Shown here in pieces: positions 28,781-37,820 of a stretch of 64,000 nt of DNA. How positions within the stretch are numbered: position 1 is the stretch's first letter; the number at the start of each line of letters is the position of its first letter. The notes under the pieces were generated by a model. It searched no databases. It saw only the letters and a program-made list of their open reading frames with translations, and was not told where the DNA came from. Made by a program: the position numbers and the translations under genes. This DNA comes from Halobacteriovoraceae bacterium (GTDB taxonomy: Bacteria > Bdellovibrionota > Bacteriovoracia > Bacteriovoracales > Bacteriovoracaceae), in NCBI GenBank assembly GCA_002712005.1, contig PASP01000015.1, positions 154,804 to 218,803 on the forward strand. The letters are read 5' to 3'.

Positions 28781-30125
28781 TCTCGAAGCCATTCATAAAG
28801 CTTATGAATATCAAGTTCCTTATCAGAAGATTGGAAAAGTTGTTTCCAATAACGGAATGGTTTATGAGATAAATTTAGCCCGAGCAGTACTTGGTGCTAA
28901 TGTTGAATTTGTTACAGAGTTTGGTGACCGTTGTATGGGGGAAGTTGTTTCTATAAAAGGAAATCGCTGTTTGGCGATGCCTTACGATGAACTTCCTGGA
29001 ATCAACTCTGAGACACGAGTTTATCTAAAAGATTTAACTACAAAATTGACTATTGGCCCTGAAATGTTGGGGCGTGTGATTGATTTCAGAGGTGAGCCCA
29101 TTGATGGAAAAGGTCCATTGGAAGTTGAAGGAGATCATCGATCTATTTTCGGTGAAAGTATTAATCCTTTGCAAAGACCTCCTATTAGTGACTCTCTGGC
29201 CACAGGAGTGCATGCGATTGATTGCTTTATGACTGCCGGTAAAGGTCAGAGAATGGCTATTATGGCAGGTTCTGGGGTTGGTAAATCAGTCACTATGGGT
29301 ATGATAGCTCAAAATACAAATGCAGATATTAATGTTATCGCCTTAATTGGTGAACGGGGCCGTGAGGTACGTGAGTTTATTGAGCATGATCTTGGTCCTG
29401 AAGGTCTTAAGCGATCTGTAGTTATCGTGGCCACTTCAGATCAGTCAGCTCTTATCAGAGCAAAAGCCGCTTATACCGCTACGACTGTAGCAGAGCATTT
29501 TAGAGACCAGAATAAAGATGTTTTACTTATGATGGATTCTATCACTCGATTTGCTATGGCCTATAGGGAAATTGGTTTAAATGCTGGTGAACCTCCTGGG
29601 CAAAAGGGATATCCACCAAGTGTTTTTGCTCGATTACCTAAATTAATGGAAAGAGCCGGAACCAAATCAAATTGTGGCTCGATTACTGGACTGTATACCG
29701 TTCTCGTAGAAGGGGGCGATATGGATGAGCCTATTGCTGATGCTGTTCGTGCCATTTCAGATGGACATATTATCTTGTCTCGTGAACTAGCATCTAAGAA
29801 CCAGTTCCCTGCTATTGATGTTCTTCAATCTCTTTCAAGGGTAATGAATAAGGTTGTATCTAAAGAACATAGAATCGTAGCCTCTCACTTGAGAGACTTG
29901 ATGGCCTCTTACCGCGAAAATGAAGACTTAATTAATGTTGGTGCTTATGCTCCAGGGAGTAATCCTAAAGTTGATAAGGCCATGCTCATTCACGATGATA
30001 TTTTAAATCTTCTCAAGCAGATGCAGGGGATGACTGAGCCTTTCTCTCCAGATGATCTTTTTGATCATATGGTTGAACTTGCTCGAAAAGCTGAGAGTAT
30101 GTCAGCTGACAATAGTGAGTCTTAA
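28770..30125 (+). CDS. fliI: Flagellum-specific export ATPase FliI
   Basis: 451 residues from ATG 28770, chosen over ATG 28758 because GGAGAAG precedes it. It powers unloading of flagellar export substrates. Seen: Walker A AGSGVGKS, the ALIGERGREVREF motif, Walker B region VLLMMDSITRFAMAYREIGL, and PPGQKGYPPSVFARLPKLMERAG, which are diagnostic of FliI/type III ATPases rather than F1-beta. Overlaps fliH by 11 bp and is followed by fliJ 8 bp later. Confidence 0.97.
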   Translation: MSLNLEAIHKAYEYQVPYQKIGKVVSNNGMVYEINLARAVLGANVEFVTEFGDRCMGEVVSIKGNRCLAMPYDELPGINSETRVYLKDLTTKLTIGPEMLGRVIDFRGEPIDGKGPLEVEGDHRSIFGESINPLQRPPISDSLATGVHAIDCFMTAGKGQRMAIMAGSGVGKSVTMGMIAQNTNADINVIALIGERGREVREFIEHDLGPEGLKRSVVIVATSDQSALIRAKAAYTATTVAEHFRDQNKDVLLMMDSITRFAMAYREIGLNAGEPPGQKGYPPSVFARLPKLMERAGTKSNCGSITGLYTVLVEGGDMDEPIADAVRAISDGHIILSRELASKNQFPAIDVLQSLSRVMNKVVSKEHRIVASHLRDLMASYRENEDLINVGAYAPGSNPKVDKAMLIHDDILNLLKQMQGMTEPFSPDDLFDHMVELARKAESMSADNSES

Positions 30126-30133
30126 GGAATTCT

Positions 30134-30589
30134 ATGGCCAAGAAGTTTAAATTCAAATTGGATGGATTACTTAAAGTAAGACGCTTTAAAGAAGAACAGT
30201 TAAAGGTAGAGCTTGGTGCAATCAATCAAGAGATTCAACAAGTAAAAAATAGAATTTCTCAACTGAATAAAGAAATAGAAGACTCGTATACGGAACAAGA
30301 AAAAATCTTTGAGTCTGATACTTCAGGGCAGCTTGCTAAATTTTTTCCCTATTATATTGATGCTAAAAGAGAGGATATAAAAGCTAATGAAAATCTTCTC
30401 TATTCTTTAAGTAAACGTTATGAAAAAAAACTTAAAGAGGTTGGTGAAGCCATGGGGGAAACAAAGCTATTGAATAAAATGAGAGATAAAGAAAAGTATT
30501 CTTGGAAGAAAAGTAATGAAAAAAAAGAATTCAGTGAAATTGAAGAAGTTCTCTCAATGAGAAAAGCATATAAGGATGGTGAATTGTGA
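30134..30589 (+). CDS. fliJ: Flagellar export chaperone FliJ
   Basis: 151 residues, almost entirely alpha-helical and charged, with two long coiled-coil segments as expected for FliJ, which inserts into the FliI hexamer like the gamma stalk of F1-ATPase. Identification rests on size, coiled coil (FKFKLDGLLKVRRFKEEQL start) and position immediately after fliI. The stop overlaps the next gene's GTG start by 4 bases. Confidence 0.85.
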   Translation: MAKKFKFKLDGLLKVRRFKEEQLKVELGAINQEIQQVKNRISQLNKEIEDSYTEQEKIFESDTSGQLAKFFPYYIDAKREDIKANENLLYSLSKRYEKKLKEVGEAMGETKLLNKMRDKEKYSWKKSNEKKEFSEIEEVLSMRKAYKDGEL

Positions 30590-31143
30590 AAACATACGTT
30601 TTTCTACTTTTTTGTTTATGGATCGCTTTTTCTCACGTCTCTATGGCGGAGGAAGCTAATAAAGAATCAGGTAAGAAAACATATAGTGAAAAAGAGTTTC
30701 TCGATGCGGTTGAGAAAGAAGTAAATAATCGACTCTCTAAATACAGTTCCCAAAATATGGTGGGACTCACTAAAGAAATGATGAAAAAAGAAAGAGAGAT
30801 TGAACTTGAGCAACAGCAGCTTAAGCAAAGGCAGGCTGAACTTGATGCGATTGAAAAAGATTTAAAAACGAAAATAAAAGATTTCCAAGGCCAGCAGAAG
30901 AAGCTACTTGGCTGCCTAGATCAAAATGATAAAAACCAGAAAGATAGAGTAAATCACATGGTTGAAGTGGTCTCTGGTATGAGACCTGCTACAGCCGCTG
31001 ATGTTCTATCCGTTCAAGATGTTGATATTGCTGTTCGAATTCTTGGACGTCTGGAGCCTGTTAAGGTTTCTAAAATATTTAATTCAATGGATAAGGAAAT
31101 ATCTGCCAGATTGCAGAAACAGTTTATGAATATGAAGAAATGA
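30586..31143 (+). CDS. MotE-like flagellar periplasmic chaperone (MgtE-N-like domain)
   Basis: 185 residues. A signal peptide (to about residue 21) is followed by a coiled coil rich in Glu/Gln/Lys (about 55-115) and a C-terminal helical bundle with GMRPATAADVLSVQD, AVRILGRLEPVKVSKIFNSM. This architecture matches MotE-type proteins, which fold the stator protein MotC or assist motor assembly in the periplasm. It overlaps fliJ by 4 bp (GTGA), as motE-like genes often do. The exact client is unknown because no mot gene is in the window. Confidence 0.75.
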   Translation: MKTYVFLLFCLWIAFSHVSMAEEANKESGKKTYSEKEFLDAVEKEVNNRLSKYSSQNMVGLTKEMMKKEREIELEQQQLKQRQAELDAIEKDLKTKIKDFQGQQKKLLGCLDQNDKNQKDRVNHMVEVVSGMRPATAADVLSVQDVDIAVRILGRLEPVKVSKIFNSMDKEISARLQKQFMNMKK

Positions 31144-31171
31144 TGCATAATGTTATGAACTGTGGAGTAAA

Positions 31172-32629
31172 ATGAAACTAGCACAAAACCAAAATTCAGA
31201 TCTTCTTTCCATGCTTTCGGGTAAAGCAGGGGGGATGAAGTCTTCAAAAGGAGCATCCTTTAAAGGGATGGGTCTAGGTGAAGCTACTGAAGCTCAAGAA
31301 GGTTTTGATATTTTAAATTTACTTGGTTCAACAGACCAAGTGGCCAAAGGTGCTGGTAAAGGTGAATTTGCTGAAATTCTGTCACAAAAAGGAATGTTAG
31401 AAGATATTATTGCTCAAGATATCTTAAACTTCTTTAATAAATCAAAATCTGAATCAGGGCAGTCTGTTCAAGATCTCCTCTCTCAGTTTTCAAAAATTAC
31501 AGGCCATTCTTTTAATTCAGATTTTCTTCCTAAAGAAGTACAGACTGAATTTAATGAACTCTCATTTAATGGAAAAGACTTTCTCAATGCTGAAGGGGAA
31601 GTCATTCCTAAAAATAAAGTTCTTAAGCTTCTTTCTCAGCTAAAAACGGAAGGAACCGGAACTCAGTTAAATAAAGAAAACTTCAGTTTGCCTTTAGAGA
31701 AAAATTCTTCACTTAGAACTCAGCAAGATCAGCAATTTCAAAATCTTCCGAAGAATATAAAAACTCAAGGTAAAGAGCATCTTTTACCAAAGCATAATAG
31801 CTCTGATTTTATAGAGCATAGAATGCTCGCTTCTCAGCAAAATAAAAAAGTAGCTCAGCCTTTAGCCAATAAGTATGGACAAGAGTTTTCTCAGTTAAAT
31901 CAAAATCTAATTAAGAATAATGTAAGTAAAACGAACCTTATTTCTTCTACTCAACAAGAGTTAAAAACGGAATCTCTCGGTTCGGCTAAAAAGAATTCGG
32001 ACTCTCTTCAAGATCTTTTGCAATCTATTGGAGAAGATCAAGGTGGGGAAGCTTTGGGCGTAAATGAATTGAAAGGTAATGCCTCTCAATCAAGTGAGTT
32101 TCAAGCTGGGCAAGGAAATAAATTAAATCAGACACTGGATTTATCAAATATTTCTGCCAGCAATAAGACTGAGCTGATGCAGAAAGTTGGAAACTACATT
32201 GAGCAATCATATGTAAGTGGAAAAGAGTCCGTCGATATGACAATCAATCACGATGAACTAGGGCAATTTAGAGTTCAAGTTCAACGAGCAGGTAATAATG
32301 GTCAAGTAAATCTTGAAATTAAAACACTTACTGAACAGGGGCATCAATTCTTCGCTGAGAATGAGGTTGAGCTACTCAAAAGTTTGAATAAATCAGGTAT
32401 AAAGCTAAATGATTTTAAGATTTCAGGACAGGTGGATTTTCTCGCAATGGGAGAATCATCTAAATCTTCTATGAACTCTGACTCTTCATCTTCTTTCTTT
32501 GGAGGAAATGATAGGGGAGAAGCTTCCGCATTTACACAGGGAGGCAAACAAGGGGATAATAGAGGAGAAGATCGTAGACGACAATTATGGCAAGAGGCCA
32601 AGTCGTTTAGTGAACAAATGTACGCCTAG
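31172..32629 (+). CDS. fliK: Flagellar hook-length control protein FliK
   Basis: 485 residues. FliK is a secreted molecular ruler that stops hook growth and switches export specificity. The N-terminal two thirds are low-complexity, rich in Gln, Ser, Asn and Lys, as in FliK rulers. The C-terminal Flg_hook domain (about 355-430) contains SVDMTINHDELGQFRVQVQ and GHQFFAENEVELLKSLNKSGI. The tail is Ser/Gly/Asp-rich. Flanked by the motE-like gene and flgD, the canonical place. Confidence 0.88.
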   Translation: MKLAQNQNSDLLSMLSGKAGGMKSSKGASFKGMGLGEATEAQEGFDILNLLGSTDQVAKGAGKGEFAEILSQKGMLEDIIAQDILNFFNKSKSESGQSVQDLLSQFSKITGHSFNSDFLPKEVQTEFNELSFNGKDFLNAEGEVIPKNKVLKLLSQLKTEGTGTQLNKENFSLPLEKNSSLRTQQDQQFQNLPKNIKTQGKEHLLPKHNSSDFIEHRMLASQQNKKVAQPLANKYGQEFSQLNQNLIKNNVSKTNLISSTQQELKTESLGSAKKNSDSLQDLLQSIGEDQGGEALGVNELKGNASQSSEFQAGQGNKLNQTLDLSNISASNKTELMQKVGNYIEQSYVSGKESVDMTINHDELGQFRVQVQRAGNNGQVNLEIKTLTEQGHQFFAENEVELLKSLNKSGIKLNDFKISGQVDFLAMGESSKSSMNSDSSSSFFGGNDRGEASAFTQGGKQGDNRGEDRRRQLWQEAKSFSEQMYA

Positions 32630-32657
32630 GATTTAGGGTACGACCAAGTGAGGTTAA

Positions 32658-33536
32658 ATGCCTGGTATAGGAAGACCAAATACTCCAAATAGCTTTGAAG
32701 GTATTTCAAAATACAATGGACCCGATAGGGGAGCGGCTTCAAATAACAGTATCAAAAAACGAACACTTGGTGATCAGCTGAATGATATTGCTGGAGCTAA
32801 AAAAGATAAGCAATTTGTCGATCGTGAAAAACATAACAAGCTAGATAAGAATGCTTTTTTAAAACTACTTTCGAGTCAGCTTCAAAATCAAGATCCCTTT
32901 AAGCCAGTTGATCAGAAAAAGTTTGCTGCTGATATGGCACAGTTTGCTCAATTGGAACAACTTACAAATATGAATTCGAAACTTGATAAATCAACAGCGG
33001 GATCTGATAATCAAGCTAAGTTCATGGGAGCAAGCTTTATTGGAAAGGCCATACATACCAATGGAACAAGTGTTTCATATGATGGCGAAAGTACTAATGT
33101 TAATTTACCTTTCTATTTAAATAAGCCCGCAAAGAAAGTTCTTATTCGTGTATTTGATAAATCAAATAACATGGTTGCTCAAATTGAAAAAGACTCTATG
33201 GGACTAGGCTCGAATAGTGCCAGTTGGAATGGAGTACAGTTTGATAATACTACAGCTGTAAAAGGGGACTATCATTTTGATGTACAAGCATGGGATGATG
33301 AGTACCAAACCTTTAAAGGTGAAACAAAAGCCGAAGGTGTTGTTACAGGTGTAAATTTTGAAAATGGTCAAACTATACTGACTGTGGATGGAAGAAAGAA
33401 AGTAGCATTAAAAGATGTTGAATCTTTTTTCTTACCTAAACAAAAGTCTGTCGGGGCAAAAAATCCCCAGTTAGAAAAAAGCTTGAAGAAAAATGCTAAC
33501 GCAGCATATAATAATTTTAACGAAACAAATCTTTAA
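32658..33536 (+). CDS. flgD: Flagellar hook-capping protein FlgD
   Basis: 292 residues. FlgD caps the growing hook and guides FlgE polymerisation. Seen: the diagnostic N-terminal block KNAFLKLLSSQLQNQDPFKP followed by FAADMAQFAQLEQLTNMNS, then a FlgD Ig-like/tudor region with VLIRVFDKSNNMVAQIEKDSMGLG and the GDYHFDVQAWDDE strand. Positioned between fliK and flgE as usual. Confidence 0.93.
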   Translation: MPGIGRPNTPNSFEGISKYNGPDRGAASNNSIKKRTLGDQLNDIAGAKKDKQFVDREKHNKLDKNAFLKLLSSQLQNQDPFKPVDQKKFAADMAQFAQLEQLTNMNSKLDKSTAGSDNQAKFMGASFIGKAIHTNGTSVSYDGESTNVNLPFYLNKPAKKVLIRVFDKSNNMVAQIEKDSMGLGSNSASWNGVQFDNTTAVKGDYHFDVQAWDDEYQTFKGETKAEGVVTGVNFENGQTILTVDGRKKVALKDVESFFLPKQKSVGAKNPQLEKSLKKNANAAYNNFNETNL

Positions 33537-33554
33537 TTAGGAAAGATTAAGTAA

Positions 33555-33971
33555 ATGGCAAATAACGGTCAAATTAATAACATGCTAATACCCAACGTAT
33601 CTAAGCTTCCCAAGCATAAGAATGTTGGTAATAAGAGCAACGTTAATACAACGCCGGCCAATCCTAATGAGTTTCGTGATCTTCTTAAGGAGCATTCAGC
33701 TCCATTAGAAAAAGAAACTGGAATTCATTTATCAACTCATGCAGCCCGTAGGTTAAAAGAAAGAAACCTAGAAATGGATTCTGCTGAGTTTTTTAAGTTA
33801 AAAGACGCTTTTCAGAAATTAAAAGATAAGGGAGGGCAGGACTCTCTCGTGATTACTGATAAAGCGGCTTATATAGTAGATGTGCCTAATCAGAAAGTGG
33901 TTACGGCAATAGATAAGAATAATATTGTTGATAATGTTTTTACGAAAATTGATTCAACAGTTTTAGTATAG
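33555..33971 (+). CDS. Small flagellar operon protein (TIGR02530/FlbD-neighbour type)
   Basis: 138 residues. The core matches a conserved small protein usually found between flgD and flgE in Gram-positive and deltaproteobacterial flagellar operons: LSTHAARRLKERNLEM, KGGQDSLVITDKAAYIVDV and VVTAIDKNNIVDNVFTKID. Its function is unproven; suggested roles concern hook assembly or export regulation. The N-terminal 45 residues are disordered-looking. The gene ends before a structured 137-base leader for flgE. Confidence 0.85.
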   Translation: MANNGQINNMLIPNVSKLPKHKNVGNKSNVNTTPANPNEFRDLLKEHSAPLEKETGIHLSTHAARRLKERNLEMDSAEFFKLKDAFQKLKDKGGQDSLVITDKAAYIVDVPNQKVVTAIDKNNIVDNVFTKIDSTVLV

Positions 33972-34108
33972 GAAGTACATTACATTTTTTATCATTGTAC
34001 CTCGGTGGTAACGAGCTGGTCCTTTCCGGAGGCTTCAATTTAAGGCCGTAGCCCTTAAGTAAATCCCGAGTCATTCAATGAGAGTTTTAGGAGTCTAGGA
34101 GGGACACT
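33972..34108 (+). promoter_or_regulatory. Structured leader upstream of flgE
   Basis: This 137-base gap is GC-richer and more structured than its surroundings. CTCGG at 34001-34005 can pair with CCGAG around 34066-34070, enclosing a CCT...AGG hairpin and a TTAAGG/CCTTAA stem with loop CCGTAGC (34050-34069 area). Alternatively CTCG pairs locally with CGAG. The ribosome-binding site AGGAGGG lies about 10 bases before the flgE ATG. It matches no riboswitch consensus that I can recall, including c-di-GMP classes I and II. A regulatory RNA is inferred. Confidence 0.45.
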
Positions 34109-35389
34109 ATGGGAATTTTACGGTCTTTTAACATCGGTGTATCAGGTTTAAATGCAATGGGGACAGGGATGGGAGTTATCTCTGATAACATCGCCAATGC
34201 TGGTACTACTGGATTTAAAGCTTCAAGAGCAGAGTTTCAAGATGTTCTCGCATCATCTCTAAAGGGGATTGATGGGGGTGATCAACTTGGTGCTGGGGTA
34301 AAGCTTGGTCACGTAAAGTCAATGATGACCCAAGGTGATATTGCAAGAACAGAGTCGATTACTGACCTTGCTATTAATGGAAACGGTTTCTTTAGAGTAG
34401 AGGCTCCTTTTGGACCTGGATATACTCGTGATGGTTCCATGAATTTTGACAAAGAAGGTAACCTTGTAAATGGTGATGGATATAAAGTTCTTGGTTTTCA
34501 GGCCAACGAAAATGGTGACATTACTAATCAGCTTGGTCCAATCAGATTAGGAAATACAACAATTCCCGCTAAAGCTACAAATGAAATTAAGCTCAATATG
34601 AACCTCGACTCAAGAGTTAATCTTAAGCAATTTGATCCCAATGATCCCGAAAATACTTCTAACTTCTCTCATTCTGTTACAGTTTATGACAATGTAGGTA
34701 CAGCAAGACTTGTTTCTGTATATTATAACAAAAACGCAGACAACAACTGGACTTACCGTGCAATGGTAGATGGTAAAGATGCCAATGGTGGAGAGCCAGG
34801 AAAAATGGTTGAGATGGCAAGTGGTACTCTTGTTTTCTCTGACAAAGGTGTTCTTCAAGAAGAAATCGAAGGTAGTAACTCTTTTAACTTCAATAAAGGT
34901 GCAGCTCAAGGTCAAAAAATTAAATTTTCTTGGGGTGAGTCTTTAGCAGAAGGTGGTACTGGTCTTGAGGCAACAACTCAATATGGGTCTGACTCTGCTA
35001 TTGCTAGAACGACTCAAGATGGTGCAACTGCTGGTACGATGAGATCACTTTCTTTCAATGATAATGGTGTACTTACTGCGGTTTATGACAATGGAACTTC
35101 TCGTGAGATTGCTTCTGTTGCCATCGCTAAATTTGAAAATAACGAAGGTCTTTTCAAAGTAGGAAAGAACCTATTCAAAGAATCAATTAAGTCTGGTCAG
35201 TCTTCAATGGGGAAACCTGGAGAGGCCGGAAGAGGAGAGATTCTTGCTAAGTCAATCGAACTTTCAAACGTTGATATCGCGACTGAGTTCGTTGAGCTTA
35301 TGAAAGCCCAAAGAAACTTTTCAGCTAACGCTAAGACTCTACAAGCTTCTGATCAGATGCTACAGGAAGTGCTAAGTATCAAAAGATAA
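34109..35389 (+). CDS. flgE: Flagellar hook protein FlgE
   Basis: 426 residues. FlgE polymerises into the hook. Seen: N-terminal FNIGVSGLNAMGTGMGVISDNIANAGTTGFKASRAEFQD (rod/hook D0 motif, here cited by its pieces NIANAGTTGFKASRAEF), ITDLAINGNGFFRV, and the C-terminal ANVDIATEFVELMKAQRNF-type block (SNVDIATEFVELMKAQRNF) plus the closing SDQMLQEVLSIKR. Starts with AGGAGGG upstream. A strong terminator follows, closing the flagellar operon. Confidence 0.96.
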   Translation: MGILRSFNIGVSGLNAMGTGMGVISDNIANAGTTGFKASRAEFQDVLASSLKGIDGGDQLGAGVKLGHVKSMMTQGDIARTESITDLAINGNGFFRVEAPFGPGYTRDGSMNFDKEGNLVNGDGYKVLGFQANENGDITNQLGPIRLGNTTIPAKATNEIKLNMNLDSRVNLKQFDPNDPENTSNFSHSVTVYDNVGTARLVSVYYNKNADNNWTYRAMVDGKDANGGEPGKMVEMASGTLVFSDKGVLQEEIEGSNSFNFNKGAAQGQKIKFSWGESLAEGGTGLEATTQYGSDSAIARTTQDGATAGTMRSLSFNDNGVLTAVYDNGTSREIASVAIAKFENNEGLFKVGKNLFKESIKSGQSSMGKPGEAGRGEILAKSIELSNVDIATEFVELMKAQRNFSANAKTLQASDQMLQEVLSIKR

Positions 35390-35440
35390 TTAGACTCATT
35401 ACTAGGATGGTAAAAAGTTATTTATCAGAACTTGTTGAAA

Positions 35441-35473
35441 GAACCCCGCTTGCAGGCGGGGTTCTCTTTTTTT
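35441..35473 (+). terminator. Rho-independent terminator after flgE
   Basis: GAACCCCGC (35441-35449) pairs with GCGGGGTTC (35456-35464) around a 6-base loop, followed by a long T-rich tract. It closes the flagellar operon; the minus-strand OmpA-like gene ends inside the T-tract. Confidence 0.92.
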
Positions 35474-36008
35474 ATTTCTTATAACTTAGTTTTTGAGTTT
35501 CAGTTTTTAAGATGGGCTCATTAAAACTTAACTCTACTCTTCGAAGCTGTGAATGATCTTTTAAAGAAGTATCCACAGTCGTTGCTTCACCATAACTAAC
35601 AACTTTTAATTGAGATGGTTCAACACCTAGTTCTACTAAGTGGTTACGAACTGTCTTAGCTCTATCTTGTCCGAGTAAATAATTGTAAGACTTTGTCCCT
35701 ACGGGATCAGCATAGCCATTAACTAGAATCGTCGACTTAACATTTGAAGACATAATGGACTCGGCCATAGACTGAACCTTTCTTTGTCCATCATAGGTGA
35801 GTTCTGAAGAGTCAAATCTAAAGAAGACGGGTTGAAACTCCCTCTCTAATTCTGTTCGAGTAAGATACTGCTGGGGAGCTTGAACTTCATTTTGGTTTTG
35901 CTCACCAATCGCTACAGTTTCTTCTGATAAGTTCTTCTCCGAAGTAGAAGAACATCCCATAAAGGTAAGTAGAATTGATGCTGCTAAAAGTGTTCTTTTA
36001 TTATTCAT
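35472..36008 (-). CDS. OmpA/Pal-like peptidoglycan-binding lipoprotein
   Basis: 178 residues. A lipoprotein signal ends at FMGC (Cys19). The C-terminal OmpA-like domain (about 55-165) contains FRFDSSELTYDGQRKVQ, ILVNGYADPVGTKSYNYLLGQDRAKTV and SQLKVVSYGEA, including the Asp and Arg that bind meso-DAP in Pal/OmpA. It probably tethers the outer membrane to peptidoglycan. No tol genes are adjacent, so it is not called pal. A 23-bp gap separates it from the upstream mscS-like gene on the same strand. Confidence 0.9.
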   Translation of the reverse strand: MNNKRTLLAASILLTFMGCSSTSEKNLSEETVAIGEQNQNEVQAPQQYLTRTELEREFQPVFFRFDSSELTYDGQRKVQSMAESIMSSNVKSTILVNGYADPVGTKSYNYLLGQDRAKTVRNHLVELGVEPSQLKVVSYGEATTVDTSLKDHSQLRRVELSFNEPILKTETQKLSYKK

Positions 36009-36030
36009 AATTCCTCCTTTGAATTAATAA

Positions 36031-37020
36031 CTATTGTGTATTTGCTTGTGAATCTTCATTATTTTCGAGATCTTCCCCATTAGCATGACCATTCTTGGAT
36101 GATGTATCCACGAAGCTCATTTTCTCAAGGGTTTTGTCTAAAGTGAGACCACCCTTAATTCCGAAGTCCATAGTTCTGATTGGGAAAGGAATTGTAATAT
36201 TATTTTGATCAAAAGCTTTTTTGATTTTTTTAACCATTTCATGTCTTGCTACCAAGAAGCTTTGATTACCTGGATAATGAATCCATACTCGTGCTGTGAA
36301 GTTAATCGAGCTTGAATCAAAAGTACTATAATAGATCTCAATATCTTTATCTTTAATTCTGTTATCAACCGATTCAAGAGCCTCTTTGGCAATTTTTTCT
36401 ACTTTATCAAGATCGTCTCCATAGGATACTCCTACTTCTAAATCAACTCTTCTCTTAGGAGTAGTGGTGTAATTGATAAAGGTTTCTGTAAACATTGTTT
36501 TATTGGGAATAATCACTTCAAGTCCATCAAAAGTAGTAAGACTTGTAGTTCTCATTTGTATTTTTGTAATTTCACCTTGGTAGTCATTAATTTCTACAAT
36601 ATCTCCTAATTGATAGGGTTTTCTAAAGGCAATGAAAACACCTGATACAAAATTGGAAGCAATCTCTTGAAAAGCAAAACCAAGGGCTAAACCAATAACC
36701 CCAGCACCAGCTAAAATAGAGGTTACTGTTTTTTCTAAATTAAGAATTTCTAAACTTATAAAACATCCAAATAAAATCACAGTGATGTAGGTGAATGTTA
36801 GCAATAAGTTTATGACCGCTTTATTATAACGAGTTCTTTTAAGTCCTTTGAAAAGTAGAGATCGCACTACTTTTGCAATAATAATAAAAATCCCCATGAC
36901 GAATACCGCCATAACAATATTAGGGATAGCTGTAACTGCTGATTCAAACCACGAGATGAGTTTGTCATTTAAGAGTTTTAAGGTCTCCGATACACCAACA
37001 TTATTTAAGAATTTGTCCAT
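36031..37020 (-). CDS. Small-conductance mechanosensitive channel (MscS family)
   Basis: About 329 residues. ATG at 37020 is chosen over 37038 because GGAGG lies just before it. Three membrane helices (about 25-50, 70-90, 95-125) are followed by the pore helix region AGAGVIGLALGFAFQEIASNFVSGVFIAF, whose Ala/Gly packing is the MscS hallmark, and the beta domain (GDIVEINDYQGEITKIQMRTT). The tail is acidic and Asn-rich. It releases solutes on hypo-osmotic shock in the inner membrane. Likely co-transcribed with the OmpA-like gene. Confidence 0.92.
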   Translation of the reverse strand: MDKFLNNVGVSETLKLLNDKLISWFESAVTAIPNIVMAVFVMGIFIIIAKVVRSLLFKGLKRTRYNKAVINLLLTFTYITVILFGCFISLEILNLEKTVTSILAGAGVIGLALGFAFQEIASNFVSGVFIAFRKPYQLGDIVEINDYQGEITKIQMRTTSLTTFDGLEVIIPNKTMFTETFINYTTTPKRRVDLEVGVSYGDDLDKVEKIAKEALESVDNRIKDKDIEIYYSTFDSSSINFTARVWIHYPGNQSFLVARHEMVKKIKKAFDQNNITIPFPIRTMDFGIKGGLTLDKTLEKMSFVDTSSKNGHANGEDLENNEDSQANTQ

Positions 37021-37242
37021 ATAACCTCCGAATATCACTAAGATATCAAAAAATGGAGGCGGAAACTTCGATAATACCTGAATTAATTGTGCAAATTCTT
37101 AAACAATTTCTACTAAAGCTCTGGAAGAGTATTTTCACAAGCTTTGGCAACATAGATTAAGACAGCGAAACAAATGAATTGTTAATGCATGAGCTAATAC
37201 TAAAAAAAGAAAATGATTAAAAAAGTAAAGGAGAACTTAAAC

Positions 37243-37749
37243 ATGAAAAAATTCGATCATTCAAATACAAGACCAGTAGGCGTAGTTAAAGAAGATAACG
37301 TTAAAGAAACGACACAGTTTCTTAATCATATTTTAGCTAACGAATATGCTCTTTTTACTAAAACTCTTAACTATCACTGGACTGTAACTGGACCACGATT
37401 TAAAAGTCTTCACACCTTCTTAGAAGGTCATTATGAGTCAATCTTGGCCATGATGGATGGATTAGCTGAAAGAGTGCGTGTCCTTGGTGAGACTCCCGTT
37501 GGTACGGTGAAAGAAATGAAGTCTGTTATGGATATTGATGAAGTGAGTGGAAAAGAGCTTAACGCTAATGAAATGTTGGCCGATCTCTACTCGACTCACA
37601 TGAATATTCGAGAATCGATTAAGGAATTTATCAGAGGAGATAAATCTGAGGAGATTTTTGAGTCTGACCCAGGAACAGAAGATCACTTAGTAGGTGTACT
37701 TCAGAAACATGAAATGATGAGTTGGATGATTAAGTCTCACTTGGATTAA
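37243..37749 (+). CDS. dps: Dps-like ferritin (DNA/iron-binding stress protein)
   Basis: About 168 residues from ATG 37243, which follows AAAGGAGAA with good spacing. Dps dodecamers oxidise and store Fe(II) using H2O2 and protect DNA. Seen: the ferroxidase helices with LNYHWTVTGPRFKSLHTFLEGHYE and MMDGLAERVRVLGETPVG, followed by EDHLVGVLQKHEMMSWMIKSHL, the typical family tail. A short basic N-terminus could contact DNA. It heads a cluster of small stress-type genes; a perfect palindrome follows the stop. Confidence 0.92.
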   Translation: MKKFDHSNTRPVGVVKEDNVKETTQFLNHILANEYALFTKTLNYHWTVTGPRFKSLHTFLEGHYESILAMMDGLAERVRVLGETPVGTVKEMKSVMDIDEVSGKELNANEMLADLYSTHMNIRESIKEFIRGDKSEEIFESDPGTEDHLVGVLQKHEMMSWMIKSHLD

Positions 37750-37763
37750 TCTTCTATTTTGCA

Positions 37764-37786
37764 TCCTCCTGCATGATGCAGGAGGA
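37764..37786 (+). terminator. Perfect GC-rich hairpin after dps (terminator or attenuator)
   Basis: TCCTCCTGCA (37764-37773) and TGCAGGAGGA (37777-37786) form a perfect 10-bp stem with a 3-base loop. It is followed only by AGTTTAAAT, so the T-tract is weak. It lies between dps and the next small gene and may stabilise or partly terminate the dps transcript. Confidence 0.6.
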
Positions 37787-37820
37787 AGTTTAAATACGAT
37801 TAATTCGAGGAGATAAATTA

